A stretch of 64,000 bases of DNA, from contig NZ_FRFF01000045.1 of NCBI RefSeq assembly GCF_900143625.1, forward strand, positions 58,934 through 122,933, given 5' to 3'. This document shows, in pieces, positions 46,306-54,732 of the stretch. The stretch's first letter is position 1. Every line of letters begins with the position of its first letter. The position numbers and the translations under genes are program-made. Below the pieces are notes generated by a model that ran no database searches, had not been told where the DNA came from, and saw nothing but the letters and a program-made list of their open reading frames with translations. The DNA comes from Nocardiopsis sp. JB363. Lineage in GTDB: Bacteria; Actinomycetota; Actinomycetes; Streptosporangiales; Streptosporangiaceae.

Positions 46306-46910
46306 CGGTCCGGCTCCTGTTCCAGCATCTGCTGACGGTGCACGACCAGCTCGGCGAGGGCCGTACGCACCTGTTGCGGGTCGCGGGCGTCGCAGCGCAC
46401 CAGCGGCGTATCCGGGTCGATGTCCAGGCTGGTCCGGATCTCCTCCAGGCTCCAGCGCTCGTCCTCGTCTCCGAAGGGGTTGTGGACCACCAGGTAGGGC
46501 AGGCCCGCTCGTTCGACCCGGTCGAGCGCGGCGAACGAACCCTCCGCGTCACGGGTGTCGACGAGCACGATCGCGCCCACCGCGCCCTGACAGAGCCGTT
46601 CCCACAGGGAGTGGAACCGCTTCTGTCCCGGGGCGCCGAACAGGTACAGCACGATCTGCTCGTCGATGCTGATCCGACCGAAGTCGAAGGCGACCGTGGT
46701 GGTCGTCTTGTCCGGACGCAGTTCCAGACCTTCGTCCACCCCGGCCCCGGCCTGGGTCATCTCGGCTTCGGTGGTCAGCGGCTTGATCTCGCTGATCGCG
46801 CCCACCATCGTGGTCTTGCCCACCCCGAAACCACCGGTGACGAGGATCTTCATCGAAATCGCGGCGGACGGTGCCAGGGGTTCATAGGGGGAGGTTGATG
46901 AGCCCAACAC
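46302..46910 (-). CDS. Conservon GTPase/ATP-binding protein (CvnD)
   Basis: 202 residues from a GTG (46908-46910) with GGAG seven bases upstream, overlapping the DUF742 gene by 29 bp. The N-terminal 19 residues precede the P-loop strand MKILVTGGFGVGKTTMVGAI. Further G-protein landmarks: PDKTTTTVAFDFGRI (switch region), LYLFGAPGQKRFHSLW (G3-like), and VVHNPFG in place of NKxD. CvnD proteins act downstream of CvnA/B/C in a membrane-associated complex resembling eukaryotic G-protein signalling. Confidence 0.93.
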   Translation of the reverse strand: MLGSSTSPYEPLAPSAAISMKILVTGGFGVGKTTMVGAISEIKPLTTEAEMTQAGAGVDEGLELRPDKTTTTVAFDFGRISIDEQIVLYLFGAPGQKRFHSLWERLCQGAVGAIVLVDTRDAEGSFAALDRVERAGLPYLVVHNPFGDEDERWSLEEIRTSLDIDPDTPLVRCDARDPQQVRTALAELVVHRQQMLEQEPDR

Positions 46911-47250
46911 GCAGTTTCTCCAAGAGTTGACGGTCGTCGGCCGGGGAGGCGTACGCCGAAGCGGATCGGGCGGCGGACCCGCCGGCGGAACGGATCACGA
47001 TGTGTCCGCGGTCGACGAGGTCGGCCAGCAGGATGGTGACCGCGCCCAACGGGATCCCCAAGCGGGCACCGAGCTCGGCGGGGGCGATCGGGCGATCGCA
47101 TATCCGCACGATGTCGGTCTGTTCGAGGGACAGTCCCGCGGTGTCCGCGCGTTCGGTGACCACCAGCGCGAAGGGATCCAGCCTCAGTGTGGTGCCGCTG
47201 CGCCCACCGACCACCATGAACAGGCCATCGGGCACGTCGGGGTCCATCAC
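46882..47250 (-). CDS. DUF742 protein (CvnC)
   Basis: 122 residues. It begins DPDVPDGLFMVVGGRSGTT, then LRLDPFALVVTERADTAGLSLEQ, with a winged-helix-like middle (RPIAPAELGARLGIPLGAVTILLADLVDRG, quoted as ELGARLGIPLGAVTILLADL, about 59-78) and ends LLEKLRVGLINLPL. These are DUF742 hallmarks. In conservons CvnC forms part of the complex with CvnB and CvnD. It starts on ATGA overlapping the roadblock gene. Confidence 0.93.
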   Translation of the reverse strand: MMDPDVPDGLFMVVGGRSGTTLRLDPFALVVTERADTAGLSLEQTDIVRICDRPIAPAELGARLGIPLGAVTILLADLVDRGHIVIRSAGGSAARSASAYASPADDRQLLEKLRVGLINLPL

Positions 47251-47660
47251 GACGAGCCCACCTCGCCACTGTGCCTGCTCGGCGTGGCGAGCTGCTCCGG
47301 CAGACGCTCCACCAGTCGACCCATCTCCGTGGCGACCACACCCAGGTCGGAGGAGGGACTGGTCAGGTCGGTGAGCACCGCCAGCGCCGACCCCGAACCG
47401 GCCCCCATCACCAACAGGTGGTGGGGGTCCAGATCCACCGCGACGGTCCGGACCGGGTCGGTGATGCCGAACACCGAGTTGACCTGACCACCCGTGGCGA
47501 GAAGCCCACAGGCGGAGGCGGCCAGGCCGTCGGCCTCATCCCGCCCCAGGGTGCTGTCGGCCGAACGGACCAGACCGTCGGTGGACAGCAGGAGCACGTG
47601 ACGCACTCCGGGAAGCTCGCGCAGCTTGTCCATGAGCCAGGTCAGGTTGGTCAGCATCAA
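47247..47660 (-). CDS. Roadblock/LC7-domain protein (CvnB)
   Basis: 137 residues. LTWLMDKLRELPGVRHVLLL (4-23), STDGLVRSADSTLGRDEADG and the downstream strand HHLLVMGAGSGSALAVLTD give the roadblock fold (about 5-115); the last 20 residues are a polar tail. Roadblock proteins in conservons regulate the CvnD GTPase. It overlaps both neighbours by 4 bp, so the operon is tightly coupled. Confidence 0.94.
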   Translation of the reverse strand: MMLTNLTWLMDKLRELPGVRHVLLLSTDGLVRSADSTLGRDEADGLAASACGLLATGGQVNSVFGITDPVRTVAVDLDPHHLLVMGAGSGSALAVLTDLTSPSSDLGVVATEMGRLVERLPEQLATPSRHSGEVGSS

Positions 47661-49174
47661 GAGTCCTCACGATTCTCTGCGGCAGGATTCGGTGTCGGCC
47701 GTGTGTGGGCGTGCCACTGTGCGATCCGAAGGCTGGTGGCCACCCGGTCCCGGGGTGGCTCGACGGTCTTGGGCGTGGCCGCCTCTTCGGGGAGGGTGGC
47801 TCCGCGACGCCGACGGGGCAGGTGCCGGGGGCTTTCGGCGGAGCCCTCCGCGGCGGGTGCGGCCGGAGGCTTCACGGGCGACTCGGCCGGAGCCTCGGAG
47901 CCACGAGTCGGGAGGGTGGGGAGCGAGGTGGTGGCGACGGAGTCGGCGACCGGTTCCGGTGCGGACTGGATCGGGACCGTCGGGGCGCTCGCGCCCACCG
48001 CCGGCGTGGAGGAGGCCGCGGCGAGAGCCGGAGCGGCCACGGCCGCGTCATCGGTGCGCAGGAGCCCGTTGCGCGGGATCCACACGGTCGCGCGGGTGCC
48101 TCCACGAGGCGACGGGGCCACGTCGACCCGGATGCCCAACGGGTCGGCGGCCCGGCGGACCACGAGCAGACCCAGCTGGTTGGCGGAGAGCTCGGAGATG
48201 TCCGGGGGCCGGGCCGGGTCGAGACGGCGGCGCACCTCCGCCAGTTGTTCCTCGGTCATGGCCAGACCGCTGTCGTCGATGTGCACGCCGAGCCGCATCG
48301 CGGTGTTCTCGAAGTGCACCACGACGGCCTCGGAGGGCGCGGAGAAGGAGGTGGCGTTGTCGACCAGTTCGGCCATGATCTGGATGATCGAGTTGACCGC
48401 GCGGCCCTCGACCACCACAGGGGTGGTGGGCATGTGCATTTGCACGCGAGCGTACTCGGGCACGCTGCCGACCGCCGCGCGCACCAGTCGTTCGACGCGC
48501 AGGGGCTGGGTCCAGTTGCGGCCGATCCGGTCGGCCTCGGCCACGGTGAGCAGGCGCTGGATGAGCATCTCCAGGCGGGAGAGACCGGCCTCCACGACCA
48601 TGAAGTCCTCGCGCATCCGCTCACTGGCCCCGGAGGCGTCGAGGGACTTCCAGTAGGGCTCACTGCGTTTTTGCACGTCGGCGCGGAGCTGTGCGACACC
48701 GGCGCGGGCCCGGTCGGCGCAGCCCTTGACCACACTGAGGAGTCTTCGGCGCTGTTGGTGTCCTCGCCAGAGCGATCGGCTGACCGCTTCCACCAGTGGT
48801 CGAGTGGCGGAGTCGAGGCCGTCCGAGGAGTCGAATTCGGCGAGGACGGTGTCGGTCGAGGCGCCTTCCCTGATCCGTCGTGTCACCTGGGGGAACAGGT
48901 CCTCGGTCACGGAACGGGCGGTGTGGTCTCGCTGGGCCAGAGCCGACTGTAGGCGGTCGGCCCTGGCGTCGGCGCGGGCGGCGGCGGCCCGGGCCTCTTC
49001 GATCAGTCCGGCGTCACGGCGCGCCGCTTCGGTCACGCGCCGACGGGCCTCTCTCAGTCGCAGGGTCGTGTGGACCATCGCGGCCAGGAGCACGATCGTG
49101 CTCGCCGCCAATACCCACAGCCAGATCTGTGTGGTGGCGGACTCCACTGGAACCGCTGTATCTGTCAGCAGCAT
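47657..49174 (-). CDS. Conservon sensor-kinase-like protein (CvnA)
   Basis: 505 residues. A short outside N-terminus and one membrane helix (about 17-40, IWLWVLAASTIVLLAAMV) lead to an Ala/Arg-rich coiled coil (about 42-85), a helical dimerisation region (about 130-225) without an obvious conserved H-box histidine, and a HATPase (about 255-370) with AELVDNATSFSAPSEAVVV and QLGLLVVRRAADPLGI. The last 130 residues are Pro/Ala-rich and disordered. This is the layout of CvnA, the membrane input of the conservon. It is the first gene of the A-B-C-D-P450-P450 operon. Confidence 0.92.
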   Translation of the reverse strand: MLLTDTAVPVESATTQIWLWVLAASTIVLLAAMVHTTLRLREARRRVTEAARRDAGLIEEARAAAARADARADRLQSALAQRDHTARSVTEDLFPQVTRRIREGASTDTVLAEFDSSDGLDSATRPLVEAVSRSLWRGHQQRRRLLSVVKGCADRARAGVAQLRADVQKRSEPYWKSLDASGASERMREDFMVVEAGLSRLEMLIQRLLTVAEADRIGRNWTQPLRVERLVRAAVGSVPEYARVQMHMPTTPVVVEGRAVNSIIQIMAELVDNATSFSAPSEAVVVHFENTAMRLGVHIDDSGLAMTEEQLAEVRRRLDPARPPDISELSANQLGLLVVRRAADPLGIRVDVAPSPRGGTRATVWIPRNGLLRTDDAAVAAPALAAASSTPAVGASAPTVPIQSAPEPVADSVATTSLPTLPTRGSEAPAESPVKPPAAPAAEGSAESPRHLPRRRRGATLPEEAATPKTVEPPRDRVATSLRIAQWHAHTRPTPNPAAENREDS

Positions 49175-49666
49175 GCCTTGGTCGATTCACGTCGGGAACG
49201 GGCCGGGAGGAGACGTCGAAGGACGCAGAGTATTGGTCCGGGGGATTCCAGGAGGACTTCGCGGTGGGAGATCCGCCATGGGTGTGCGGACTCGCCGCGA
49301 GGGCCGACCGGTGTTCGATGTCAGCAGGGTGATGGAGGGAGGCGCAGGCACGGCGATCCATGAACGGATCCGGCCGAGAGGCGCCTTCAGCTGGTCATTT
49401 TGCCATCACTGGGGCCGCTCGGGAAGCGAATCGACCCGACAGAAGGGGGTTCGGCCCCTCCCCTCTCCGGCAACCCTCGACGTTCGTACTGTTCACAGCG
49501 TTTCCGATCTGATCGGAGATGTGAGGAAGTTCCTGAAAATTCTTCGCCGAAGGTCCCGAACTCGGTAACAGCAGGTCCCTTTTGTCGACTTTTCGCCGAG
49601 TATCCCTCGGTCTGAAACCTCGCATACCAAGCAGAAGGGGACCCCGATTCTTGCGACGCCGGACCC
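49175..49666. other. Conservon upstream region
   Basis: 492 bp with no supported gene, between cvnA (leftward) and the methyltransferase gene (leftward). It contains a 15-bp palindrome at 49503-49517 and an AT-richer stretch at about 49490-49620. The cvn promoter is expected here; no clear -35/-10 pair stands out. Confidence 0.6.
49503..49517. promoter_or_regulatory. 15-bp perfect palindrome upstream of cvnA
   Basis: TCCGATC and GATCGGA mirror each other around a central T, about 330 bp upstream of the cvnA start. Possible regulator site. Confidence 0.4.
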
Positions 49667-50500
49667 TTAGCGCTCTGGTTTGCTCGCACGCAGGGAGTAC
49701 ATCAGCGGAACTCTCGGGGACCCTTCGGGGAAGCGGTGGTAACCCTTGTCGTCACGTTGGAAGGAACCGAACCGAGGGAAGAGCGACACGTCGTGTTCGT
49801 GCAGGAACTCCAGCCGTAGCCCCTCGGCGGCCAGCGCCGACACCACGTCCCCGATCGGGTGCTGCCACTCCACGGCACCGTTGTTCTCGGTTCTGGCGTC
49901 CGGGTCCGCGTACGTTCCAGCGGCCTCGTACACGTTGGCCTCGCGTGCGAAGTAGTCCCGGACGACCTTCGTCCCGGTCTCGTCGTCGAGGGCGTCCGTG
50001 ATCGGGTGGAACTCGGCCAGGTACAGGAACCCGCCGGGTGCCACCAGCGAGGCGGCGACCTCGGCCCACCGCCGGATGTCGGGGAGCCAACACAGCGCGC
50101 CCACACCCGTGTAGACGATGTCGTACGACTCCTCCGGCACCGCGTCGGCGGCGGCGTACACGTCGGACTCGACGAAGCCCGCCCGTTCCTCCGACATCCC
50201 GATCCGCGCGGCGATCCCACGGGCCGCCTCCACCGCCGGACCGGAGAAGTCCAGCCCCACCACCCGCCGAGCCCCGTGCCGCGCCCACGCGAGGGTGTCC
50301 AGCCCGATGTGGCACTGCAGGTGCAGTAGCGACTTACCGGTGACGTCGCCGACCTCGGCCAGTTCGAAGTCGCGCAGCGCCTCGTCCCCGGCCTGAAAGC
50401 CGTCCAGGTCGTAGAAGTCGCTCGCGACGTGCAGGGGAACGCGTTCGTCCCAGTTGGCCCGGTTGGTCGAAAGCCAGCCTTGCGGCTCGGAGGTGTCCAT
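49667..50500 (-). CDS. SAM-dependent methyltransferase (class I)
   Basis: 277 residues from the ATG at 50498-50500 (MDTSEPQGWLSTNRANWDER). The SAM loop is SLLHLQCHIGLDTLAWARHG (about 55-74), followed by VVGLDFSGPAVEAARGIA and the motif YDIVYTGVGALCWLPDIRRW (about 125-144). After that come PGGFLYLAEFHP and a C-terminal region with EWQHPIGDVVSAL. It resembles the many actinobacterial class I methyltransferases of unknown substrate that begin TNRANWDERVP. TAGGTT lies eight bases before the start with no ribosome site, suggesting a leaderless message. It is followed by the conservon upstream region. Confidence 0.87.
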   Translation of the reverse strand: MDTSEPQGWLSTNRANWDERVPLHVASDFYDLDGFQAGDEALRDFELAEVGDVTGKSLLHLQCHIGLDTLAWARHGARRVVGLDFSGPAVEAARGIAARIGMSEERAGFVESDVYAAADAVPEESYDIVYTGVGALCWLPDIRRWAEVAASLVAPGGFLYLAEFHPITDALDDETGTKVVRDYFAREANVYEAAGTYADPDARTENNGAVEWQHPIGDVVSALAAEGLRLEFLHEHDVSLFPRFGSFQRDDKGYHRFPEGSPRVPLMYSLRASKPER

Positions 50501-50552
50501 GAGGCAGCAACCTAACGAACGCACCGAACCGGACACCACCGGTTTTCGCGGG

Positions 50553-51077
50553 TCACCCCGTCGCGTACACGTACAGGAGCGCGTTCATGGTGCTGCCGCT
50601 GACCACCCTCCGGTCCCGCACCAGCTCGGGAACCCGCTCCATCGGCACCCACTCCACCCGTTCGGACTCCCAGTCCTCCACGGGCTCACCGACGCGTTCG
50701 GCCCCCTCGGCGACGAACACGTGGTGCTCGCTGTCGGAGATGCCCGCCGACGGTTGGGTGTACAGCAGTGGTCGCAGCGGCCCGGGCCGCCAACCGGTCT
50801 CCTCCTCCACCTCCCGCGCCGCGGCCTCCACCGGGGTCTCCCCCGCCTCCACCGCACCCATGGGGATCTCGTATCCCCAGCTGTCGGTGATGAAGCGGTG
50901 GCGCCACAGCAGCAGCACGTTCCCCCGCCCGTCCAGCACGACGGCCCCCGCCCCGGGCGCCGAACGGATGAGCCGGTGCTCCAACCTCCTGCCCTCGCCG
51001 ACCTCCACGTCCGCCACACGGATGTCGAGCCAACGGTCGGTGTAGAGCGGTTTCTCCGAGTGGACGGTCCAGCGCAT
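50553..51077 (-). CDS. Nudix hydrolase (ADP-ribose pyrophosphatase-like)
   Basis: 174 residues from the ATG at 51075-51077, which has GAGGAG about nine bases upstream. The complete Nudix box is GAVEAGETPVEAAAREVEEETGW; its key residues are the first Gly, the R-E-V-E-E-E core and the final Gly (about 76-98). Upstream strands GAGAVVLDGRGNVLLLWRHR and downstream YTQPSAGISDSEHHVFVAEG fit the NudF/ADP-ribose subgroup. It hydrolyses a nucleoside diphosphate linked to another moiety; the exact substrate is unknown. It is divergent from the FAD hydroxylase gene. Confidence 0.87.
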   Translation of the reverse strand: MRWTVHSEKPLYTDRWLDIRVADVEVGEGRRLEHRLIRSAPGAGAVVLDGRGNVLLLWRHRFITDSWGYEIPMGAVEAGETPVEAAAREVEEETGWRPGPLRPLLYTQPSAGISDSEHHVFVAEGAERVGEPVEDWESERVEWVPMERVPELVRDRRVVSGSTMNALLYVYATG

Positions 51078-51203
51078 GCGCACTTCTCCTCGAACGGACG
51101 GGGACGGCCGGATTCCATGCAACACGATCCCGGTCCCCTTCCTGTACAGGGATTCGCGCTCTCTGTAGGTTGAGGACACCCGTTCCATCACGGAGGTGGT
51201 CAC

Positions 51204-52430
51204 ATGTCCCGCACGACGTGTTGTGTGATCGGAGGCGGTCCGGCCGGCATCGTGCTGGGTCTCCTACTCGCCCGCTGCGGTGTCGAGGTCACCGTGTTGG
51301 AGAAGCACCGTGACTTCCTGCGGGACTTCCGCGGCGACACCGTGCACCCCTCCACCATGGAGTTGCTGGACGACCTCGGCCTCGCGGAACGGTTCGCGCG
51401 GCTGCCTCAGCGCCGAGTGGACCGGGTTCGACTGCCCACCGGTCCGGACGGGCGGATGGTGACCCTGGCGGACTTCACTCCGATGCGCAGCGACTACAAC
51501 TACATCGCGATGGTCCCCCAGTGGGACCTCTTGGACCTGCTCACCGCTTCCGCGTCCGAGGAGCCCGGGTTCACCCTGCGGATGAACACCGAGGCGACCT
51601 CCTTCATCGAGGAGGGCGGCCGGATCAACGGAGTGCGGTACCGGACACGGGACGGGGAGACCGGTGAGGTCCGAGCACTGATCACGGTGGCCTGCGACGG
51701 TCGCGATTCGCTGGCCCGTGCACTGCCCCGGTTGGGTCTGAGGGACTTCTCCGCACCGATGGACGTGCAGTGGTTCCGGCTGCCTCGCGCTTTTGAGGAC
51801 CCCGAGGGCGGGATCGGGCGGATCGGTGACGGCAGGTTCAGCATCCTGCTCGACCGCGGGGACTACTACCAGGCGGCGGCGATCATCCCCAAGGGTGCGG
51901 ACTCCCGGAACCGGGATCGGCCGCTGGAGGAGTTCAACGAGGCGTTGGTACGACAGTTCCCGTGGTTCGAGGGACGTCGTCTGGTGACCGAGTGGGACGA
52001 CGTGAAGCTGCTGGACGTGCGGGTGGACCGAATGCGCCGATGGCACACGCCGGGGCTGTTGTGCATCGGAGACGCGGCGCACGCGATGTCGCCCGTGGGC
52101 GGGATCGGCATCAACCTGGCGGTGCAGGACGCGGTGGCCGCCGCCCGTTACCTGGAGGGGCCGCTCCGCCGTGAGCGGGTGACCCTGTCCGACGTCGCGG
52201 CCGTGCAGCGGCGCCGGATGCCCGTCACGGTGCTGACCCAGAACCTCCAGCGCCTGGCCCACCGCCGCGCGATCCTGCCCGCGTTGGAGGGACGTATCGA
52301 TCTGGGGCGTGAGACCCCGCCGTTGCCGTTGCGGGTGGTCGAGCAGGTGCCGTGGGCCAGGCGGATTCCGCCGTACCTGTTGGCTTACGGGGCCCTGCGC
52401 GAGAAGCCCCCGAAGGCCGCCCTGCGCTGA
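51204..52430 (+). CDS. FAD-dependent aromatic hydroxylase-like oxidoreductase (PHBH/UbiH family)
   Basis: 408 residues, with GGAGGT seven bases before the ATG. The FAD dinucleotide loop is CVIGGGPAGIVLGLLLARCG (6-25), then an Arg at DFRGDTVHPSTMELLDDLGL, the DG motif in VACDGRDSLARALPRLGL (about 155-172), and the second FAD motif LLCIGDAAHAMSPVGGIGIN (about 283-302). This is group A flavoprotein monooxygenase architecture: NAD(P)H and O2 hydroxylate an aromatic or polyene substrate. No neighbouring catabolic or biosynthetic genes point to a substrate. Confidence 0.88.
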   Translation: MSRTTCCVIGGGPAGIVLGLLLARCGVEVTVLEKHRDFLRDFRGDTVHPSTMELLDDLGLAERFARLPQRRVDRVRLPTGPDGRMVTLADFTPMRSDYNYIAMVPQWDLLDLLTASASEEPGFTLRMNTEATSFIEEGGRINGVRYRTRDGETGEVRALITVACDGRDSLARALPRLGLRDFSAPMDVQWFRLPRAFEDPEGGIGRIGDGRFSILLDRGDYYQAAAIIPKGADSRNRDRPLEEFNEALVRQFPWFEGRRLVTEWDDVKLLDVRVDRMRRWHTPGLLCIGDAAHAMSPVGGIGINLAVQDAVAAARYLEGPLRRERVTLSDVAAVQRRRMPVTVLTQNLQRLAHRRAILPALEGRIDLGRETPPLPLRVVEQVPWARRIPPYLLAYGALREKPPKAALR

Positions 52431-52452
52431 GCCCCGCGCTCGGTCCCCGATG

Positions 52453-53373
52453 TTATTCGGCGGCCTGGTCGGTCACCCGTTGGATGGCCTCGATGGCGAT
52501 CTCGGGCTGGTCGACGTGGATGTAGTGGCCGGCCTCCTCGGCGGTGCTCAGCTCACTGGCGCCGGAGACCGCCAGCCACTTCTCCTGGCCCTCGCTCCAC
52601 ACGCGCTCCAGCTCGTCGCCGTACTCGGGGATCTCACCCAGGTAGGGGACGCCGTGCTGGATGACCTCCGTCGGGATGTCACCGGCCGAGCGGACCTCCG
52701 CGTCGCTCTCGACGGTGATCATCTCCGGGTTCTCGCCCTCGAACATGGCGATGTTCTGCGCGCGCACCTCGGCGCCGTCGCCCGTCGCGGATTCGGGGAT
52801 GACCTCGGTGATGTCGTCGAGCATCGTCGGCGAGGTGGCGTCCATCAGGACCAGGCCCTTGACGCGTTCGGTGTCGTCGGGGGCGTAGCGGGCGGCGATC
52901 AGACCGCCCAGCGAGTGGCCGGCCAGGACGACCGGTCCGTCGGAGACGTCGTCGAGGACCGCCGACAGGATCTCGCCGCTGTCGGCGACGCTCTGCGGTC
53001 CTTCCGGCTGGTCGCTCTCGCCCTCGCCGAGACGGTCGTAGGAGCAGACCCGGTCCTGCTCGCTCAGGGTCTCCTGGAGGTCGGCCATGGTGTCGAGGCC
53101 GTCGCCCATCCCGGCCATGAGGAGGATGACCGGGCTGTCGACGGCGGGTTCCCCGGAGCAGGAGAGGTGCACCGAGGCGCCGTCGACGTCGAGCGTCTTC
53201 GTGCCGGTGAAGAGTTCTCCATCGTTGGCGATCTCCTCGGCGGCGGACTCCAGGTCGCCCTCCGCTTCCTGGAGGCCGTCCTGCACGTCGGACAGCGCTC
53301 CGCATCCGGTGAGCCCGACGCCCACGGTGGCGATCAGGGCGGTGACGGTGGCGGTCCGGACGGTGCGGAACAT
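52453..53373 (-). CDS. Lipoprotein alpha/beta hydrolase
   Basis: 306 residues. Lipoprotein signal: MFRTVRTATVTALIATVGVG and lipobox LTGC with Cys24. After an acidic spacer (about 25-55) comes the alpha/beta hydrolase core: PVILLMAGMGDGLDTMADLQ (oxyanion loop), CSYDRLGEGESD, nucleophile in VLAGHSLGGLIAARYA (Ser near 149) and the late histidine in EEAGHYIHVDQPEIAIEAI. The substrate is unknown. GGAG is placed six bases before the ATG. It stands alone between the FAD hydroxylase (convergent) and the WhiJ-type cluster. Confidence 0.83.
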   Translation of the reverse strand: MFRTVRTATVTALIATVGVGLTGCGALSDVQDGLQEAEGDLESAAEEIANDGELFTGTKTLDVDGASVHLSCSGEPAVDSPVILLMAGMGDGLDTMADLQETLSEQDRVCSYDRLGEGESDQPEGPQSVADSGEILSAVLDDVSDGPVVLAGHSLGGLIAARYAPDDTERVKGLVLMDATSPTMLDDITEVIPESATGDGAEVRAQNIAMFEGENPEMITVESDAEVRSAGDIPTEVIQHGVPYLGEIPEYGDELERVWSEGQEKWLAVSGASELSTAEEAGHYIHVDQPEIAIEAIQRVTDQAAE

Positions 53374-53575
53374 GTCGATCTCCAGGAAGGGGTGCGGGGG
53401 TCGAGAGAGAGCGCGGAACTTCGCGACTGAGGAAAACGCTACGGACTCGGCGGTTTCCGGTCGTCACCATGTGGTGGACACCTGCTTGTGGCTCCTCCGG
53501 GGGACGAACCCCCGCTCGCCCCCTCGTTGGTCAAGGGTCAGCCGCATACCCGCAGGTAGGTGCGGATGACTTCCG

Positions 53576-53914
53576 CTAGGTCGGCAAGGTCGTCTTCGGG
53601 CGCGGGGGGCGGTTCGGGTTCGGCCAGTAGGTCCCCACCGGCACGCGAGGTCGAGGGATCAGCGGGGTCAGGTAGGGGCGGACCAGTGCGCCCGCGTACT
53701 CGTCAGGGTGGCGGTGGTCGTCCTCGTCCGGCAGGCTCGGCTCCGGGGTAGGAAGCTCGGCCCTTTTCGGGGCGGGAGCGATCGCCGCCTGGACGCGCTT
53801 CTTCGGGATGAACACGTAGGCCAGCGCCGCCGCCAACGTGAGGGCGAAGAGGGCCCAGAGGTGTTCGGTGAGACTCCGGCATCGTCGGTGGTGTCGGCCG
53901 ATAGGGTGCTGCAC
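53576..53914 (-). CDS. Small proline-rich membrane protein, unknown function
   Basis: About 112 residues. AGGAGG (53921-53926) abuts the ATG at 53920 but is spaced six bases from the in-frame GTG at 53914, so GTG is chosen. A basic N-terminus is followed by one membrane helix (about 18-36, LWALFALTLAAALAYVFI) and a Pro/Arg-rich tail with repeated P-x-P (PTPEPSLPDEDD, PRPRVPVGTYWPNPNRPPRP). It is encoded about 90 bp downstream of the anti-sigma-like ATPase gene in the same direction and may be cotranscribed with it. No family recognised. Confidence 0.6.
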   Translation of the reverse strand: MQHPIGRHHRRCRSLTEHLWALFALTLAAALAYVFIPKKRVQAAIAPAPKRAELPTPEPSLPDEDDHRHPDEYAGALVRPYLTPLIPRPRVPVGTYWPNPNRPPRPKTTLPT

Positions 53915-54006
53915 AGTCATCCTCCTGGTGTTGTCAGGTGGTTGATCAGCCCCGGCGCGGTGGTTGCACCCACCGCCCGGGGTGTTCGTTTTTCTGGGGG
54001 TTGTGG

Positions 54007-54486
54007 TTACGCGCTCGGATCCCGATCCAGCGGAATGGTCGCCCAGAGCTCCAGTGGGAAGCCGTGTTGGCCCTCCCACCACCAGTGCTCGGCGATCCGA
54101 TCCACCAGCCACAGCCCCCTGCCGCCGGCGCAGAGGTCGTTCGATCCCTGTTCTCGCACTCGCGGCACCGACACGGGCTTGCCTGCTTTGGCCCCCTGGT
54201 CCAGCACACAGAGGATGGCGCGGTCGTCGAGGACCTCGATGGAAGCGCCCATCCGTCCGTATTTCTCCCCGGTCGCGGTGTGCAGGACGGCGTTGGTGGC
54301 GAGTTCGCTGGCCACCAGCCGCACCCAGTCCCCGCGGTGGTTTTGTAGCCCCGGTTCACTCCCACACCAGTCCCGCAGACGGCGCACGTCGGAGAGCGTT
54401 CCTCCGAAGTAGGCCCAGCGCGCGGACGGCCAACCCACCCCACCACCATCAGGCCGCCGCGGCCCCGGTATCCGAACAGCACCCAT
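54007..54486 (-). CDS. ATP-binding anti-sigma-factor-like kinase (HATPase, WhiJ-cluster type)
   Basis: 159 residues from the ATG at 54484-54486, with AGGAGG five bases upstream; the longer open frame is rejected. It is a single GHKL ATPase domain: N-box VRLVASELATNAVLHTATG (about 62-80), DDRAILCVLDQGA and the G-box CAGGRGLWLVDRIAEHWWW (about 125-143). Such RsbW-like proteins sit beside XRE/DUF397 pairs throughout filamentous actinomycetes (SCO4544-type beside whiJ). It is divergent from the XRE gene by 246 bp. Its target, a sigma factor or the regulator itself, is unknown. Confidence 0.88.
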   Translation of the reverse strand: MGAVRIPGPRRPDGGGVGWPSARWAYFGGTLSDVRRLRDWCGSEPGLQNHRGDWVRLVASELATNAVLHTATGEKYGRMGASIEVLDDRAILCVLDQGAKAGKPVSVPRVREQGSNDLCAGGRGLWLVDRIAEHWWWEGQHGFPLELWATIPLDRDPSA

Positions 54487-54732
54487 AACGTCCTCCTCAA
54501 GGTTCACAAGCCTCCGTCTACAGCCACGAGCCGGTGAGACGAAGCCCTGCAACCGGACCCTGAAGGGACCCAGCTGCGGCTGTAGCTTCATAGTGAGCTG
54601 GCGAAAGCTTCTTCGCAACCTTCTTAAGAAGATTCCAGAAAATATTTCTGAGAAGATGTGGCAGCAATGGGGAACAATGACCGACAAGCCAAGCCGAGCA
54701 GCCGGTCCAAGCTGACACAAAGGGGTACGAAC

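Noticed and set aside
53495..53512. CGGGGG/CCCCCG hairpin resembling a tRNA T-arm
   Set aside because: The loop is five bases and there are no matching acceptor or anticodon arms; not a tRNA fragment.
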